Shown here piece after piece: positions 1-11,400 of a stretch of DNA of 64,000 nucleotides. Made by a program: the position numbers and the translations under genes. Numbering within the stretch: position 1 is the stretch's first letter; each line of letters opens with the position of its first letter. Location of the stretch: contig DF237089.1 of assembly GCA_000708835.1 (NCBI GenBank), forward strand, positions 3,118-67,117, written 5' to 3'. The notes under the pieces were generated by a model, which saw nothing but the letters and a program-made list of their open reading frames with translations, made no database searches and was not told the origin of the DNA. The stretch is from Klebsormidium nitens (Eukaryota > Streptophyta > Klebsormidiophyceae > Klebsormidiales > Klebsormidiaceae).

Positions 1-346
1 TAACCAGGATTTTTCGTCGCACCCTCACAATCTGCCGTGATAGCAGACCATACTTCGTCGCCTCGCAGCAAACTTGTGGTAATTTACGATTCCGTTTCCC
101 GCAGGGCCACTTCTTGTAGAGTAACTTGACACAACATAAATGAACTTGGTTTACTTTTCTACGTCGGTGCTTTGTTTACACGGTGCTTTCGCTGTCTCGT
201 CAAAGGATTCTATTGATTCTATCCAGTGACAATAATTTCAGCTCTCTTCCCAGTTCGCGGACTGGGTTTACGCATCCACTTAATTTCCTGGAGACCATTC
301 CCCACTTTGCTGGTACCGAGCAAAACTTCCCCTCCTCCGCTTGCAG

Positions 347-398
347 CCGCCTTCACCCCGGTGTGCACCAACGAGCTGGCCGTCGTCACTGAGTATTA
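347..398 (+). CDS. Possible isolated exon of a 1-Cys peroxiredoxin (active-site segment)
   Basis: A pyrimidine-rich stretch ending in TTGCAG at 341-346 is followed by a 52-base open segment. In phase 2 it reads AFTPVCTNELAVVTEY and then meets a possible weak donor (GTGTAC at 399). FTPVCT-EL is the peroxidatic-cysteine motif of 1-Cys (Prx6-type) peroxiredoxins, whose usual form is DFTPVCTTEL. The segment is GC-rich like the confirmed exons of this window. I could not find the exon that should precede it (ending in SHP or similar), nor later peroxiredoxin exons downstream. It may be the edge of a gene starting left of the window, or a relic. The motif match is direct; the gene assignment is inference. 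Confidence 0.35.
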
Positions 399-3175
399 GT
401 GTACGTCCAAGGAGCCTGACGTCAAGCTCACAGCGAGCGTGACGATTAAGTTCCTGCTTCCCGGAAAAGCAGGATTCCGGCATCATGTTCAAGGACGTGG
501 AGACATCTCCTAAGTCGTTCTCCCGGGAAACGTGTCTGGGTTGCTGGACTCGCTCCTTCCAAATCCTTTCAGTTCCGGTGCCGCTCGCAGCATACACACC
601 TGACCGCCTAGGAACTGTTACCATAGCCCACAGAACTTAAGCTGCTCTCGCCCTAACTTCCTCTCTGTTCGAGTCCCGCGAAGCACTTGCGTCTGCTCGA
701 GTGCTGCTCAATTCGATTCAGGCTCAGCGCACCAAAACTCGCCCAGTCCGGCATTTCAGCGCCGCTCGAGCGCGCCACGGAGCTGGAGCGCGAGCGCCCC
801 CTGCGCGAGCGCCTGTCGAGACGTTCAGCACGGGGACCCGATGTCGAAGCTGAATCGGTGGAAACGCGGCAACAATGTTCGGACATACTGGATGGAGAAG
901 AACGCCCAAAACAAGTGTAGTAAACTGTCAATGACAAGCCGTTTCTAGATTTCGACGCCGCGCTTGTTTCGAAGCATGGCTCCGATCTGTAGGAGCTCTT
1001 CTTGACCACTCATCAATGTCAATCAGGTCTGACCGTCTTCTCTTGGAGACGTTTGAGGTTTCCAACTCTTTTTCCTTGTAAAGGAAGGTATCGCAAGGCA
1101 AAAGGGAATACAAGCCGCAGCTTCTTTTTCTCCTTCCATGAGTTGCTCTGTTTATAGATTCTACTTCAGCTGACGTCTCGCGAGATGAGACTTGAAAGGC
1201 CCAGGCAGCGCGTCGGCAGGTTCTCCTCTCCTGGAAGTCCGGCTTGCTCATTAAGAGGTTCGAGCCGGTGCCACTGAAGGCCGCGCGGGCGCGGTCATGG
1301 CCCATGTTGGCGGCAGCCCGGTTCTGATTACCCCCGCAGGGCCGCGACCTGAAGTTGGAAGCGCCCATCGACCGAAACCAACAACAAGCTGTAGACCGAG
1401 GGCCTCGGCAGTCTAGTGGAAGACTTATCACGCATACAATGGAGTACGGATCCGACGCATGGCTGCATGCAGGATTCGCAAGTAAAATGCAACCGCGGTT
1501 CGAAGTCGCTGGATTTCGGTAGCTATGCGAGGAGTTAAGCGTCGAATGGATTGGATGTACTGACAATACATACGAGCAACTTGTCGTGTTTGGATATACA
1601 ATGAACACGTAGCAGTGAATCTCTGCATACTAGCAAAGAATTGGTTGTGAGCCAAGGGCTCCCAACCGATCAAGTTTTAACATGCCACACATCATTTGCA
1701 GACCTGGTCTGAACACACTGGTCAGCAGCTTGATCGGTTTCTTCTGCGTCCAACCGTTAGACAATACAGATCTTTCTCGAATGGCAACCTGTCAACCAAG
1801 TCATTGCAAGCCGCAATCATTGCACTGATAAAGGTTTCAGTGTGTGGAGTCATATCGCCCACTTGATCCTGTGCTCCGCAGACAACTTCGGAGCGTCCCT
1901 TCAACGCATATGCAGACGGCTTTCAGGGCCAAGCTTTCAATGACGATCTCTTCTGACTCTTTCATGTTCTCTTGTCGCGGACAAGGTATATATCGATCGA
2001 ATCTTGTTGCAAAAGTGGAGCATCCTTTTAAAATTATTACCTTCACCAAATCGAATCTATCGTTACGATTTGCAAATCTCAACCGCGGCCCTTTACCAAA
2101 CCGAAATCGTCGTTGGGATTTGCACTCATACGGCTCACAACTAACACTACGTCTTGAAGAATCAAGCCTTAGACGAGTGGGTGGGGGCTTGATCATTTGC
2201 AAAAGGCAAACTCCGAATATTATTATTGAGCCATTATTCTTGCCGATCTTGAGTCCCCAGCAGAGATGTCAAGCGCGTGCCACGTACTCTGTAAAGCATC
2301 ACTTCAAGAGTCCTCAACCTAGTCTGAAACACCAGACGTGAGGCGTAAACTCCGCGAAAGCCACGTTCACTGAACTTGGACGAAGTTCTCCCTTGAGGTA
2401 TTGACTGGCTGATGCAGAAGTATGCTCGATCCCAAAGCACACGCTATTTGGCCATCTCTGATACCGTCCCGGCACTATTGCATCTACAAATACCTCGCAA
2501 AGCTAGCTACAGAAGCCAGCTCGCAGCAACTACGGCTGATCACACCTCTACACGCCTTTTCAGCAAGATCTACCCCTCGGGAGAATTCCGGCCCGGAATA
2601 TGCCAAAGGCTCTGAGCGTCTCACATTCTAATTCGACCCCGGTATGACTATCCATCTGGGCAAAGTCCAGTTAGGAAAGGTGGAGTCTCTTTCACAGAAT
2701 CCCGCTCTTTGGAAACGGTGCACCAACCTGGTCACGTGCAGAAGGGTTCCGCTGCGGGTTCCGATGGGCAGGACCCGCGACAGCAAACGGAGGCCGAGCC
2801 AGCGGCGTTGAAGCACTGGCGACATACAGAACGACACGTGTCAACACGGTCCCGGAGAGCGGTCAGCTGTGAACGGACCACTGGCGACTCCATGGGGCAA
2901 AGGCAAGTGTCCATTAAAGTTCGAGAAACATAAGCAAGGTAGATTACGATACGGGCACAGACACTGAATCAGAAGAATTTTCGTACCCCAAAGACCTACG
3001 TGCTCCGCACCCGTACCGACATTGACCCCCAAAGTAACCCCACCCGTCTCCCGGGCTTGGCCTTCTTATTCATGTGGCTTACTTCTCAAAGAATCGAGAC
3101 TTCTCTTGTGTCCTGCTAATGAAATACCGACGACGTACACGGGGGAGGACATATCAGAAATAATTACGCAGCCTC
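399..3175. other. Unresolved region; GC-rich islands that may be exons
   Basis: No gene could be assembled here. Three GC-rich islands stand out against an AT-richer background: about 690-920, 1190-1420 and 2640-2930. At 717-918 the plus strand reads a hydrophilic, Arg/Glu-rich segment that ends at a TAG and follows a plausible acceptor (GATTCAG). At 1211-1330 the plus strand reads a basic segment ending in TGA. Neither matches a family I know, and flanking exons were not found. The part nearest 3175 is presumably the 3' flank of the PhoD gene on the minus strand. Confidence 0.3.
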
Positions 3176-6100
3176 CTATAAACCATCACCGGCGGGGCGT
3201 GTTCTGACCTGGTTCGGCTTCTCCGACTGCGGGTCGCACAGTGCCCCGGGTGCCGGCGCCGGCGCGGGGCCCGGACCTCCCGTCGCTCTAGGCGTTGGTG
3301 TCGGACTTTGGCCAGACTCTCCGTTGCCAGGAGGTGGCCCTGCAGTTGCCCCGGTCGCTGTCGGCGTCGGGGTTGGCGTCTGGTCAGACTGGGTGCTTCC
3401 TGGAGCTGGCCCAGGAGAGGCCCCAGTTGCTGTCGGTGTCGGTGTGGAGGTCTCTTCAGACGGCCCGGGAGCTGGGGCTGTGCCCGGTACCTCGGACGCC
3501 GGTGGGGTCGGCCCAAGAACGGGTGCCGGTGCGGACGCCGGGGGAGGCGCCCCAGGGGACTGAACCGGGACGGGGACACCGTTGACCTGGAGGGTGGAGG
3601 GAGTTTTCATTTGGAACCGAGGGCACGCCGAAAAGGCCTGTGTCATGTAGTCAAAATCACGGCTCTTACAGGTGAAAGGTTTGCGCAAGCGCTCAGATGT
3701 GAAAACCTCCAAGGGGTTTAAACACGATTAGTTGGGAAGGTGAATGTGACTCGACAGATACCATGACCAGGGATTATAAGACTGTGCTTATCATGGAGCA
3801 CTTGCTTTTGCACCGCTTGTGTACTTTGAAGATGGAGCGCACCGGAATGGATTGTGCTTTCCGCGTTTAAACAAACCTGTTCTTGAAAGAAGCAACATGC
3901 ACCCGGAAGATTGAGCTTCAGCCACGGGCCGGTCCTCAAGAGGGGCAGATCTCTAAGAGGGGCCAATGCAAAAGAAAAGGCAACACGGGCGCTCTCCGTC
4001 GGGTCTTGTCCTTGTTTTGGGGCTGGACTAGATCTCTGTCACGACGATGAAGTATGAATTCCGTGCCGCTCACACTCAGTCTCGTTGGCCCTACGCCCCT
4101 GTTCCTCACCACCTTTGGTGGCTTCGCTCTTTATTTTTCTTATTATCAACCTCTCATTACGGGCTACTTTTGAATGTGCGCTGAAAGTGATGAGAATTTC
4201 CAAAAGGCCTCCGTCTACAGACATGCTCGGGCGGCTTTTATGCTGCTCGTAAAATCAAAACATGAATATCAGCACCTTAAGCTCAGGCTAAACATATTCC
4301 GCCACGCTGTCGTGACATTTGATATGATCTTTCCGCTGAGTCGGCCTCCATCTCAAGCACTTTCCCCTCAACGAATTATTGTCTGAACGTCTTTCCGGTT
4401 ATCGGCAACCCGCAAATCGTGACGTCAGCCTACCTGGAGCTCCAGGTGGTTGGCGCCGCTCTTGGTCGTCAGCGACGCCGCGCATGACGTTGTGAACGAC
4501 TTGGAGAAGACCGTGCTGACGTAGCAGTACGTCCCCTGTGCGCGCTCGGGGGTCAGGTCCAAGATGACGTAGCCCTTGCTGTTCCACTCGAGGTAGCGCT
4601 GGTGCGGGTTGTCCTGCTGGAACACGGGCGTCAGCACCTGCGCCACTTGCTCGGCGGCCGTGCCCGGGCCGCCGGGGCCGCTGCAGGCGAAACACAAAGA
4701 GGCGTGTTAGAATCTTCGATCTTGAGCCATGGGAAAGCGTGCGCAGCAACTGTAATATCTGGTCTGGATGTGCTAGAACGGCGCTGCCACGACCAAAGCG
4801 GTACATGCCGCAAAGAGGTGTCCATGTCTGGCCTATGAAACAGAGCCGCTTGCCGCCCCGTTGACGTCGGCTTCGAGAGCAAGGCGACGTGTCAAGCTCA
4901 GCTGTAAGCAGCTCACTAGAACGTCTCGATGCTCGACGGTGACGACACGGCTGTCGTCAGGAACTCGACGGCGAGGGACCCCGCGCCTGTGGCCGGGTCG
5001 TACGCGCACGCGGCCGCGTCGCGCGTGGCACAGTAGCCCCCCGGATAGGCGAACCGGGGCAGGTCATTGGCAATGGACGAGTGCGTGTCGCCCGACAGGA
5101 AGACCACGTTGTCCATGTTCTCCGCCTGGAGCTTCGCCAGGATGCGGTCACGGTTGTCTGCGAAAGAGGGCGCGGCGCGCGCATCAGCGGGTTAGTCTGT
5201 AGGATGCGGTCGGTTCTATGAGAAAGGGATGGGTGACGTCGCGATTGAGCGCGCGCATCAGCGTGGCGGTTGAAAATCTCGCCGCGCGTGGTCCGCTGGA
5301 AAGTCTTGAGAGCCAAGGTGGTCGAATCTTGGCGGACATCATTTGGAAATCGGCGCCACTTGAGGTCCGATCATAGCGCCTCGCTTGATGCCCGCATATG
5401 CCGATGATCCGCTAGAAAAGCATAGCAGACAACCAGAGGCCGTTTTGTATCGTTTCCGTTTAGCACAGAATAACACCCTCATATGACTCGCGGTACAAAG
5501 CGGTCAGATGTTGAGGCGGGAAGGAGGGCAATTCTGCATACCGCTGAGCAGGCAGCCATCCTGAGAACAATTGAACGGTCGCGCGCAGCAGGCAGTGTGG
5601 AATCCCTGTCTTCCGCACTGCCTGCGTCTCAGCTACACGGAAGCATTTTGCATTGCAGAACATTCGAATCGCACGCAGGGCTTACGCGTTTCACCACGCT
5701 AGCCTTTGGCAGAGCCCGCCAGCGCTTACCGGCATACCCGTCCCACGCGTCGAAGTTGATGACGGGCGTTATGCCCAGCTCCGGACGGCCTCTGGTGAGG
5801 AACTGTCCAAGCACGACCTGCTGTCCGATGACCTTCCATGTGACGGCGCGGGACTGGTCCAGCTGCGCGTACAGATACTGCTCCTGGTAATCGCCCAAGA
5901 TGGTCCTGTGCATGGACAGCGGTTTCAAGACTAGAGTGCGACAAAATTAGTGAGCAACTCACCCTGGGACGGGTGGGTTTACTTTGGGGGTTAGGTGGGC
6001 ATGCGGAGGAGGTAGGTTTCGGGTTTGTGTTTTACTGTGTTAGCTGGGAGCTTCCTATTCCTGAGCCCTTTCTATTCTTCTCTGTGGCAGAAAGGCTAAG

Positions 6101-9100
6101 CTGAAAGTTTCTCGACAATAGCAAAGGGGGTTTGCAAGAGGCATTCTGAGACGCTGATCCTGATCACCTTGACTATGTTATATCAACCGGAGTACGTGAA
6201 AAGCATTCGATGTTGCCAGCAGTTCCTTCTATTCGATACGGACGGATCCTGGTCACTGAGCGAGAAAGCTCCCTCCGGCGATAAAAGTTGAAGTCCCAAT
6301 CAACGCTCCAAACCCTGAACAACAGGCCCGATCGACGATCCAGGAACGAACGTTGGCGCCCGGACACATCAACGCTCCGATTTGTTCGACAACAGGTCCG
6401 GCGAACGCTCCAGATTCGTCGTTGACTAAGCTCGCCCACCTGCCCGGAGAGGTGGCGACCGCCAGCTGTGCCGCGGTGTTGTTCACGCCGGGAAACGTGG
6501 GGTCGTCGACTTGGATCTGTCGCCCGTACACTCGGGCGTCGAGCATGGTGAGGTGGACCAGGCTGCCGAAGTTGAAGGAGCGGAAGATGCGGGCGGGGTC
6601 GGTGGGGTCAACCTGGCCGACCGGCATGTACTCGAAGTAGGCCTGCATGGCGGCCGACTGCGGCCGGTGCAAGGCACCGGGGTAGGGAGCCGTTAGTGAA
6701 CGTCGTATTGGGGAAAGTTTCGATGAGGCATCCTACAGTCGAGCCTGTTGCGAACACCGGCGCCAACAAACTTTGACGCAGACCGCAATAGCTCTGACCT
6801 GAAAATCTCCTCTGATCAAACTAGAGTAACCGCAATGACTGCCTTGGCCAGTCGCTTCGCAAGCTGCCCGGGCCACGAACACACCTTGCAGGCAAGGCTT
6901 TGATACCAGTTCCAAGAGAATTGGAAAAGAACCGTTTCATTTTTGACTCCGAGCTGTGCACAAGATGTGTCCATGTAGCAGGGCCTTACCTTCCGAGCAG
7001 CCCAGGAACCCTCGGTTGCCGGGTTATGGTTTGCGGCACCGCCGGCCCAGGCGTTATCCGCAAAGTCGTGGTCGTCCCAGACGGCGACCCATGTGTGCTT
7101 GGCGTGGGCTGCTTGGGCGCCCTCGTCAGTTTTGTACTGGGCGTGACGGGTCCTGTAAGGGAAAGGAAAATTGTGGTCCGAGCGGCTGGAATAATCAAGC
7201 CGGAGGTCGGCACTCATCAAGGCGTTCAAAGTTCCAGCAATTCTGAAAGTCCCCAGGTCATGACGGCTTTGAGAACGCGCCCTCAGGGAGCATTAAAAGC
7301 ATTTTGATTTCCTTAGGAGCCTGAGGTTGTAAAGGCATAATGGTGCCCTGGCCTCAAAGACGGAGAAAAATGCTGCGCAGCGAGCTCAAGGGCGGGAACG
7401 GACCCCACTTTCGTATTTGGAGTTTTGTTTGCAAACGTCGATGCCATCGCCGTTCGGATGGTTTATTTACGAGCCTGATGCATTCTTCACTCAGACGTGC
7501 AATTGCAGTGCGAAGAAGGCCGACGTCTCAAGGAAACACAGCAGTACCAAGGGGGTCACATTGCTTCATTCTATGTCTTGATAAGCGATTGATGAGTGAC
7601 ATCACTGCCTGGAGAAACGGACGCTGTGGATCTGGGGGTTGGCAAGTCAGCGCTAGATGTCATAACGGGGTCCATTTCCAGCGAGTCGTTCTTTGGTCTA
7701 TCAGAATCACTTTCTAAGCGCTCATCCTAGGATCAAGAACCATTCTGAAGCGCCCGCCAAACCAGACTTCGCCACCAAGTGAGGCCAGCATTTTCCGAGC
7801 CCGTGCCAGTGGACTCAGTGGAGTGGCAGGGACATGTCACCGTTTTGTGTCTCCGTGCTTTTAGCAAGCCCCGCTTTGGGCCGCTTTCCGACCTTCTTAT
7901 GGCCTCATTCGGGTCCCCTCGGACGCGCAACATGCAAACCAAGCCGCAATCCCTGCTTCGTGTCTTACCGGTAGTCACTCAGAGTGACGAGGTCCCTGTC
8001 GGGCTGCGGCGCGCGGGAGGGGTCCACCGCTGCAAAACCCGTCCCGAACTCCCCCGACTTATACTCGTAAATGTAGTCCCCCAGGTGGAGAACTAGATCG
8101 ACGTCTTGGGACGCCACGCTCTGGTATACGTTGAAGTAGCCCGCCGGGACGTTGGAGCACGAAACGACCGCAAAGCGGACGTGGCTGACGTCACCCTGCT
8201 GCAGGGTTTTGAGGCGGCCTGGAGGGGTGGGGGATGTGGGAGGTGAGCGGTGGGAGTGCATAGAGGATGACGTGAGCTTGAGCTGGTAGACTTGTGGAGT
8301 GGGGAGCTGAGTTGTGGGGAGTACTCATGAGGAGTTGTGATGTTCAAGTACTGAAGAGACGTTGTACGCTCCAGTCGCCCCCTCTCTCACAATCTCAAGG
8401 GCGGTCTCTGCAGCACAGAGACGAACGCTTACCGGACTTTGAAGGTCTTGACGACGTCCAATGGAAGAGATTGCGGCGTACTTGTTTCACAAAAAAATGG
8501 TGGTCCACGAATGCTTCACAAAATACCAGAACTTGGCTTTCCAAACCAAATGAGGCATCACAAGAGATATCAATGTCTTAGACAACTTGGACATGTTGCA
8601 CTGCCGGCTCCCGTATGCCGGTGAATGATCCGGACCCCTAGTATGTGCCAAAAGTTGGACTCTATGCCTCGGCACGGTTCAAAGCACAAGTGGTGAGAAG
8701 CAACAATTTGAACAGGGCAGCAAATCCGCTGGCCTCGAAATCAACCTGACACTCACCAACAGGCGACTTGACATTTCCCGCTTCGTCCGAGAACTGGTAG
8801 TAGTAGAACTGGCCACCCAGCTGCAGCCCCCCCACCGTCACCTTCACAGTGAAATCTACCGCCGATGACGTCAGCGTACTCCCTGACATCACCACGTCGT
8901 TCATGCCCTCGTCGCTTGCGACTGCAAAGTTCACAACAATGCTGCCCGGGAGGTCACTCGCCGGGGTGCCTTTAGTCCACAGGATCGCTGTCGCTGCGTA
9001 GGGGTACGTTGTGTAGTCCACCCCGGGGTCACCACTGGCCACCCCGTGCAGGAATGCCACAGCGGACGCTTCTGCTGCCAGCAACTGCCGCGCTGCCCGG

Positions 9101-9330
9101 CGGGGGTGCGCTGGGTACGGCTTCGCAAGGTCGGGGCGTGTTGTGAGGGGGGAGAGGTAGTTCAGGTTGGGAGTGGAAGCTGCTTGGGAGGCAGGCACCC
9201 CAGCAGTAAGGAGGGCGGCCAGCAGGGAAAGGAAACGAAGGAGGCATGGCCGCGGGGCGTTGGTACTGCGGCCACGTGACACCATTTTGGTACGCGTCTT
9301 GGGGGCGTTGAAGGGGATCCAAGGGAGCAA
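3176..9330 (-). CDS. phoD: PhoD-type alkaline phosphatase/phosphodiesterase, secreted, with Pro/Thr-rich tail
   Basis: Eight exons: 9330-8757, 8218-7969, 7152-6990, 6657-6440, 5905-5730, 5157-4917, 4680-4434 and 3637-3176. All are GT-AG with matching phases, giving 776 aa. PhoD enzymes are Ca/Fe-dependent phosphomonoesterases and diesterases that release phosphate outside the cell. PhoD hallmarks appear in order: HLGDYIYEY (about 235-243), the VWDDHDFADNAW block (about 299-310), FRSFNFGSLVHLTMLD (about 354-369) and LSGDTHSS (about 481-488). The N-terminus (best start at the second Met, 9285) has Arg followed by a Leu/Ala-rich signal peptide. The last exon is a low-complexity Pro/Thr/Ala/Gly tail of about 130 residues with PTPTPTATGA repeats, typical of extracellular O-glycosylated linkers in green algae. 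It is divergent from the ABCG gene across a 3.7-kb repeat-rich spacer. The family call is firm; the last splice and stop are slightly less certain. Confidence 0.93.
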
Positions 9331-10500
9331 ATGCTGCGTTGACTTTTCAGTTGCAATGTGCTGCGTAATATTTCAGTTGCAGCTTGCTGTGGGAGCTCAT
9401 GTGCGTGCGCTGCACTGAACGGGCGCAGAAATGGCTACACTCTACTGATCAGCTGATTAACTTTATTCGTAAGAATGTGCTGTAGTTCGACATATTGCGT
9501 AGTTGTTGCATGGCGCGTTGGGGCTTGCCACGTGGCCGGGGATTCTGTGCTCGCTTTTCGGAATAAAAGGAATGAAAGGGGCCTTCTTTTGCCTTGAATG
9601 GTCATGGGACTCGGATTTCTCCAGGTGAAACAGCTAGCGGCCACACTACCTGCTGTGCAATGTGTGGCGGGCGTCTTGACCTTAAGACCTTGTGCTCACA
9701 GGGGTCGAGCTTATACTGGCTGATCACCTGAACTGTTTAACCCCTGAGCTTATATTTGAAAGGCATTGAAGCTACAGTGCACGAGATCAATGATGACACC
9801 AGCGTAGATAGCTGGGAGTTTGTCAGTTGCAAGCCGCCGGAAGTGGTAGAACGAGGGCTTATCATCAGAGCCTACCAGAAACATAAGTCCTAGTTGGACG
9901 GATCTCGACCGGGCCAGTGCCCCTCATGTGGAGCAAGGCTACTGGACCTGTCACCAAATCTTCGCTCCTGAGAGTCCGGGCTAAGCTCGTCTCAGATCAA
10001 AAATGTTCACACCATATAATCGCCAGACGCAGATCGAATGGACATGCAGTCACTGGCGCCGGCTACCTGATCTCAGCTCGACAGACGCTCAGTCATGCTT
10101 AGTCATGCTTAGGTCAGCCTGTAAGTCGGCTGCACTCGGTCGCAACAATTGGCTAATGTCTTCTAGGCATAGTCATTGTATATACTTAGCTAAAATAATC
10201 AAATTATCTTGTATCGCTGAAAATACATTCTTATGCGCCATAGCTTAATAATTGACCTGATTGCACGGAGAGAAGCTTGCATACGGTATGAAGCTCATGA
10301 ACAATCTCATGTACCTACCTATTCGATCAAGCACCATGATAGTACATACCGGTATTTCGGGGCTGAGCCGGGCTTCTGACAAGAAATGTGCGGGTGCATC
10401 CCCTTCAGCATTACCGGAGCTCACATTTGCTGCGGCGTGGTGGCACTAGGACTACGGTACCTAGCTTTTACCGGACGTACCTGTTTCCATGTAGCGTACT

Positions 10501-10800
10501 GTACTTGACAGCAGAACGGATGGAAGGAGAACGTGGACCGCAGTTTGCAATCCCGGACCCCCACACCGCTTGGTACTCTTTGCGGGAAGACCGGTCTGGT
10601 AACGTAACCGCCGGCGAGGTTTAGCAAGCCCGAAGCTGGCGACCTGCATATTCATCTGCAGCCAATAACTCGGCCGCGAAAATCGCACCGGCGGGTCAGA
10701 CCATGAAGTAGTACGTACCGTTCGCGCGAGCACTGAGTCCGAAGCGGTGTGGGGGTCTCCGCGTTCTCCGGCCTTCCATCCGGTCTGACAGCTGGTGGCC
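10501..10800. repeat. Diverged foldback (inverted) repeat, possible MITE relic
   Basis: The left arm has CGGATGGAAGG (10517-10527), AGAACG (10528-10533) and CCCCCACACCGCTT (10558-10571). The right arm carries their reverse complements in the mirrored order: AAGCGGTGTGGGGG (10742-10755), a CGTTCT block (10762-10767) and CCTTCCATCCG (10772-10782). Between the blocks the arms are only partly alike. The arms are separated by roughly 170 bases. This geometry fits a decayed foldback or MITE-type element. No transposase is visible. Confidence 0.55.
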
Positions 10801-10849
10801 ATGTACCGATCACGAGAACTTCGTGAAGTGTGCGACCAACACTGACAGC

Positions 10850-11060
10850 GCATTGTGTAGTACGGTATGTAGCGTTAGCGTACCTACTGGAAGCTAGAGT
10901 ACCGTAAGGTATTCAGCAGGTACAAGAGTTCACAGTAAGTACTACCGGTAGGTATTAGGTATCTACAACCGGTAACTACCGTACAAGAGTACTTAAGCTA
11001 TTCAAGTACCGGTACATTGCAAGCAGCGCCTGGTTAGGTAGGTACATGACATTGGTAGGT
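10850..11060. repeat. GTAC / ACCGGT palindrome-rich stretch
   Basis: This AT-richer segment is crowded with GTAC, GGTA, TACC and ACCGGT, many of them self-complementary (for example TACCGGTA near 10943 and GTACCGGTAC near 11008). Smaller groups occur upstream at 10310-10500 and near 10700. The density looks well above chance by eye; I did not compute it. It could be degenerate tandem repeat or transposon-end sequence, or a palindromic protein-binding cluster. Confidence 0.4.
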
Positions 11061-11300
11061 GGAGCAACTGATCGCCCATGGATCAGTCATAGCGGGCTCG
11101 TGATTTTACTAATATGTACCTAGATGTTCCGAAAGCCACTGATTTGATTCACTAATTTGATTTACTAACTGGTCGCTCGATTGAACGGACGGGTGGGCAT
11201 GCCCAAGTGTTACATATGACGTAGGAATAATTCATTCATGCAAGTTGACCTCGGCCAGCCCGGGCCGGGATCCGGCGGGATGGCCGCTGGGGCTGCATGT

Positions 11301-11400
11301 GGGGCCTCGGCTCCCTTATATTAGGGGCCGGCGCCCGGCCGCCCCAGGTCCCCGGGATCAGGGGGCGGCCGGGCCCCTAATATAAGGGGGCCGAGGCCCC
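11301..11400. repeat. Near-perfect long GC-rich inverted repeat (hairpin)
   Basis: The left arm is 11301-11345 and the right arm 11362-11400, with a 16-base spacer. Each arm contains a TTATATTAGGGGCC block (or its complement) flanked by GC-rich ends. The arms match apart from one substitution and a 6-base GGCGCC insertion in the left arm. As DNA this can extrude a cruciform; as RNA it would fold into a stable hairpin of about 39 bp. No target-site duplication was identified. Confidence 0.75.

Noticed and set aside
928-1608. 226-codon open frame on the minus strand
   Set aside because: It is Cys/Ser/Arg-rich with no family signature, spans GC-rich and GC-poor DNA alike, and has no splice support. 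Probably a chance frame.
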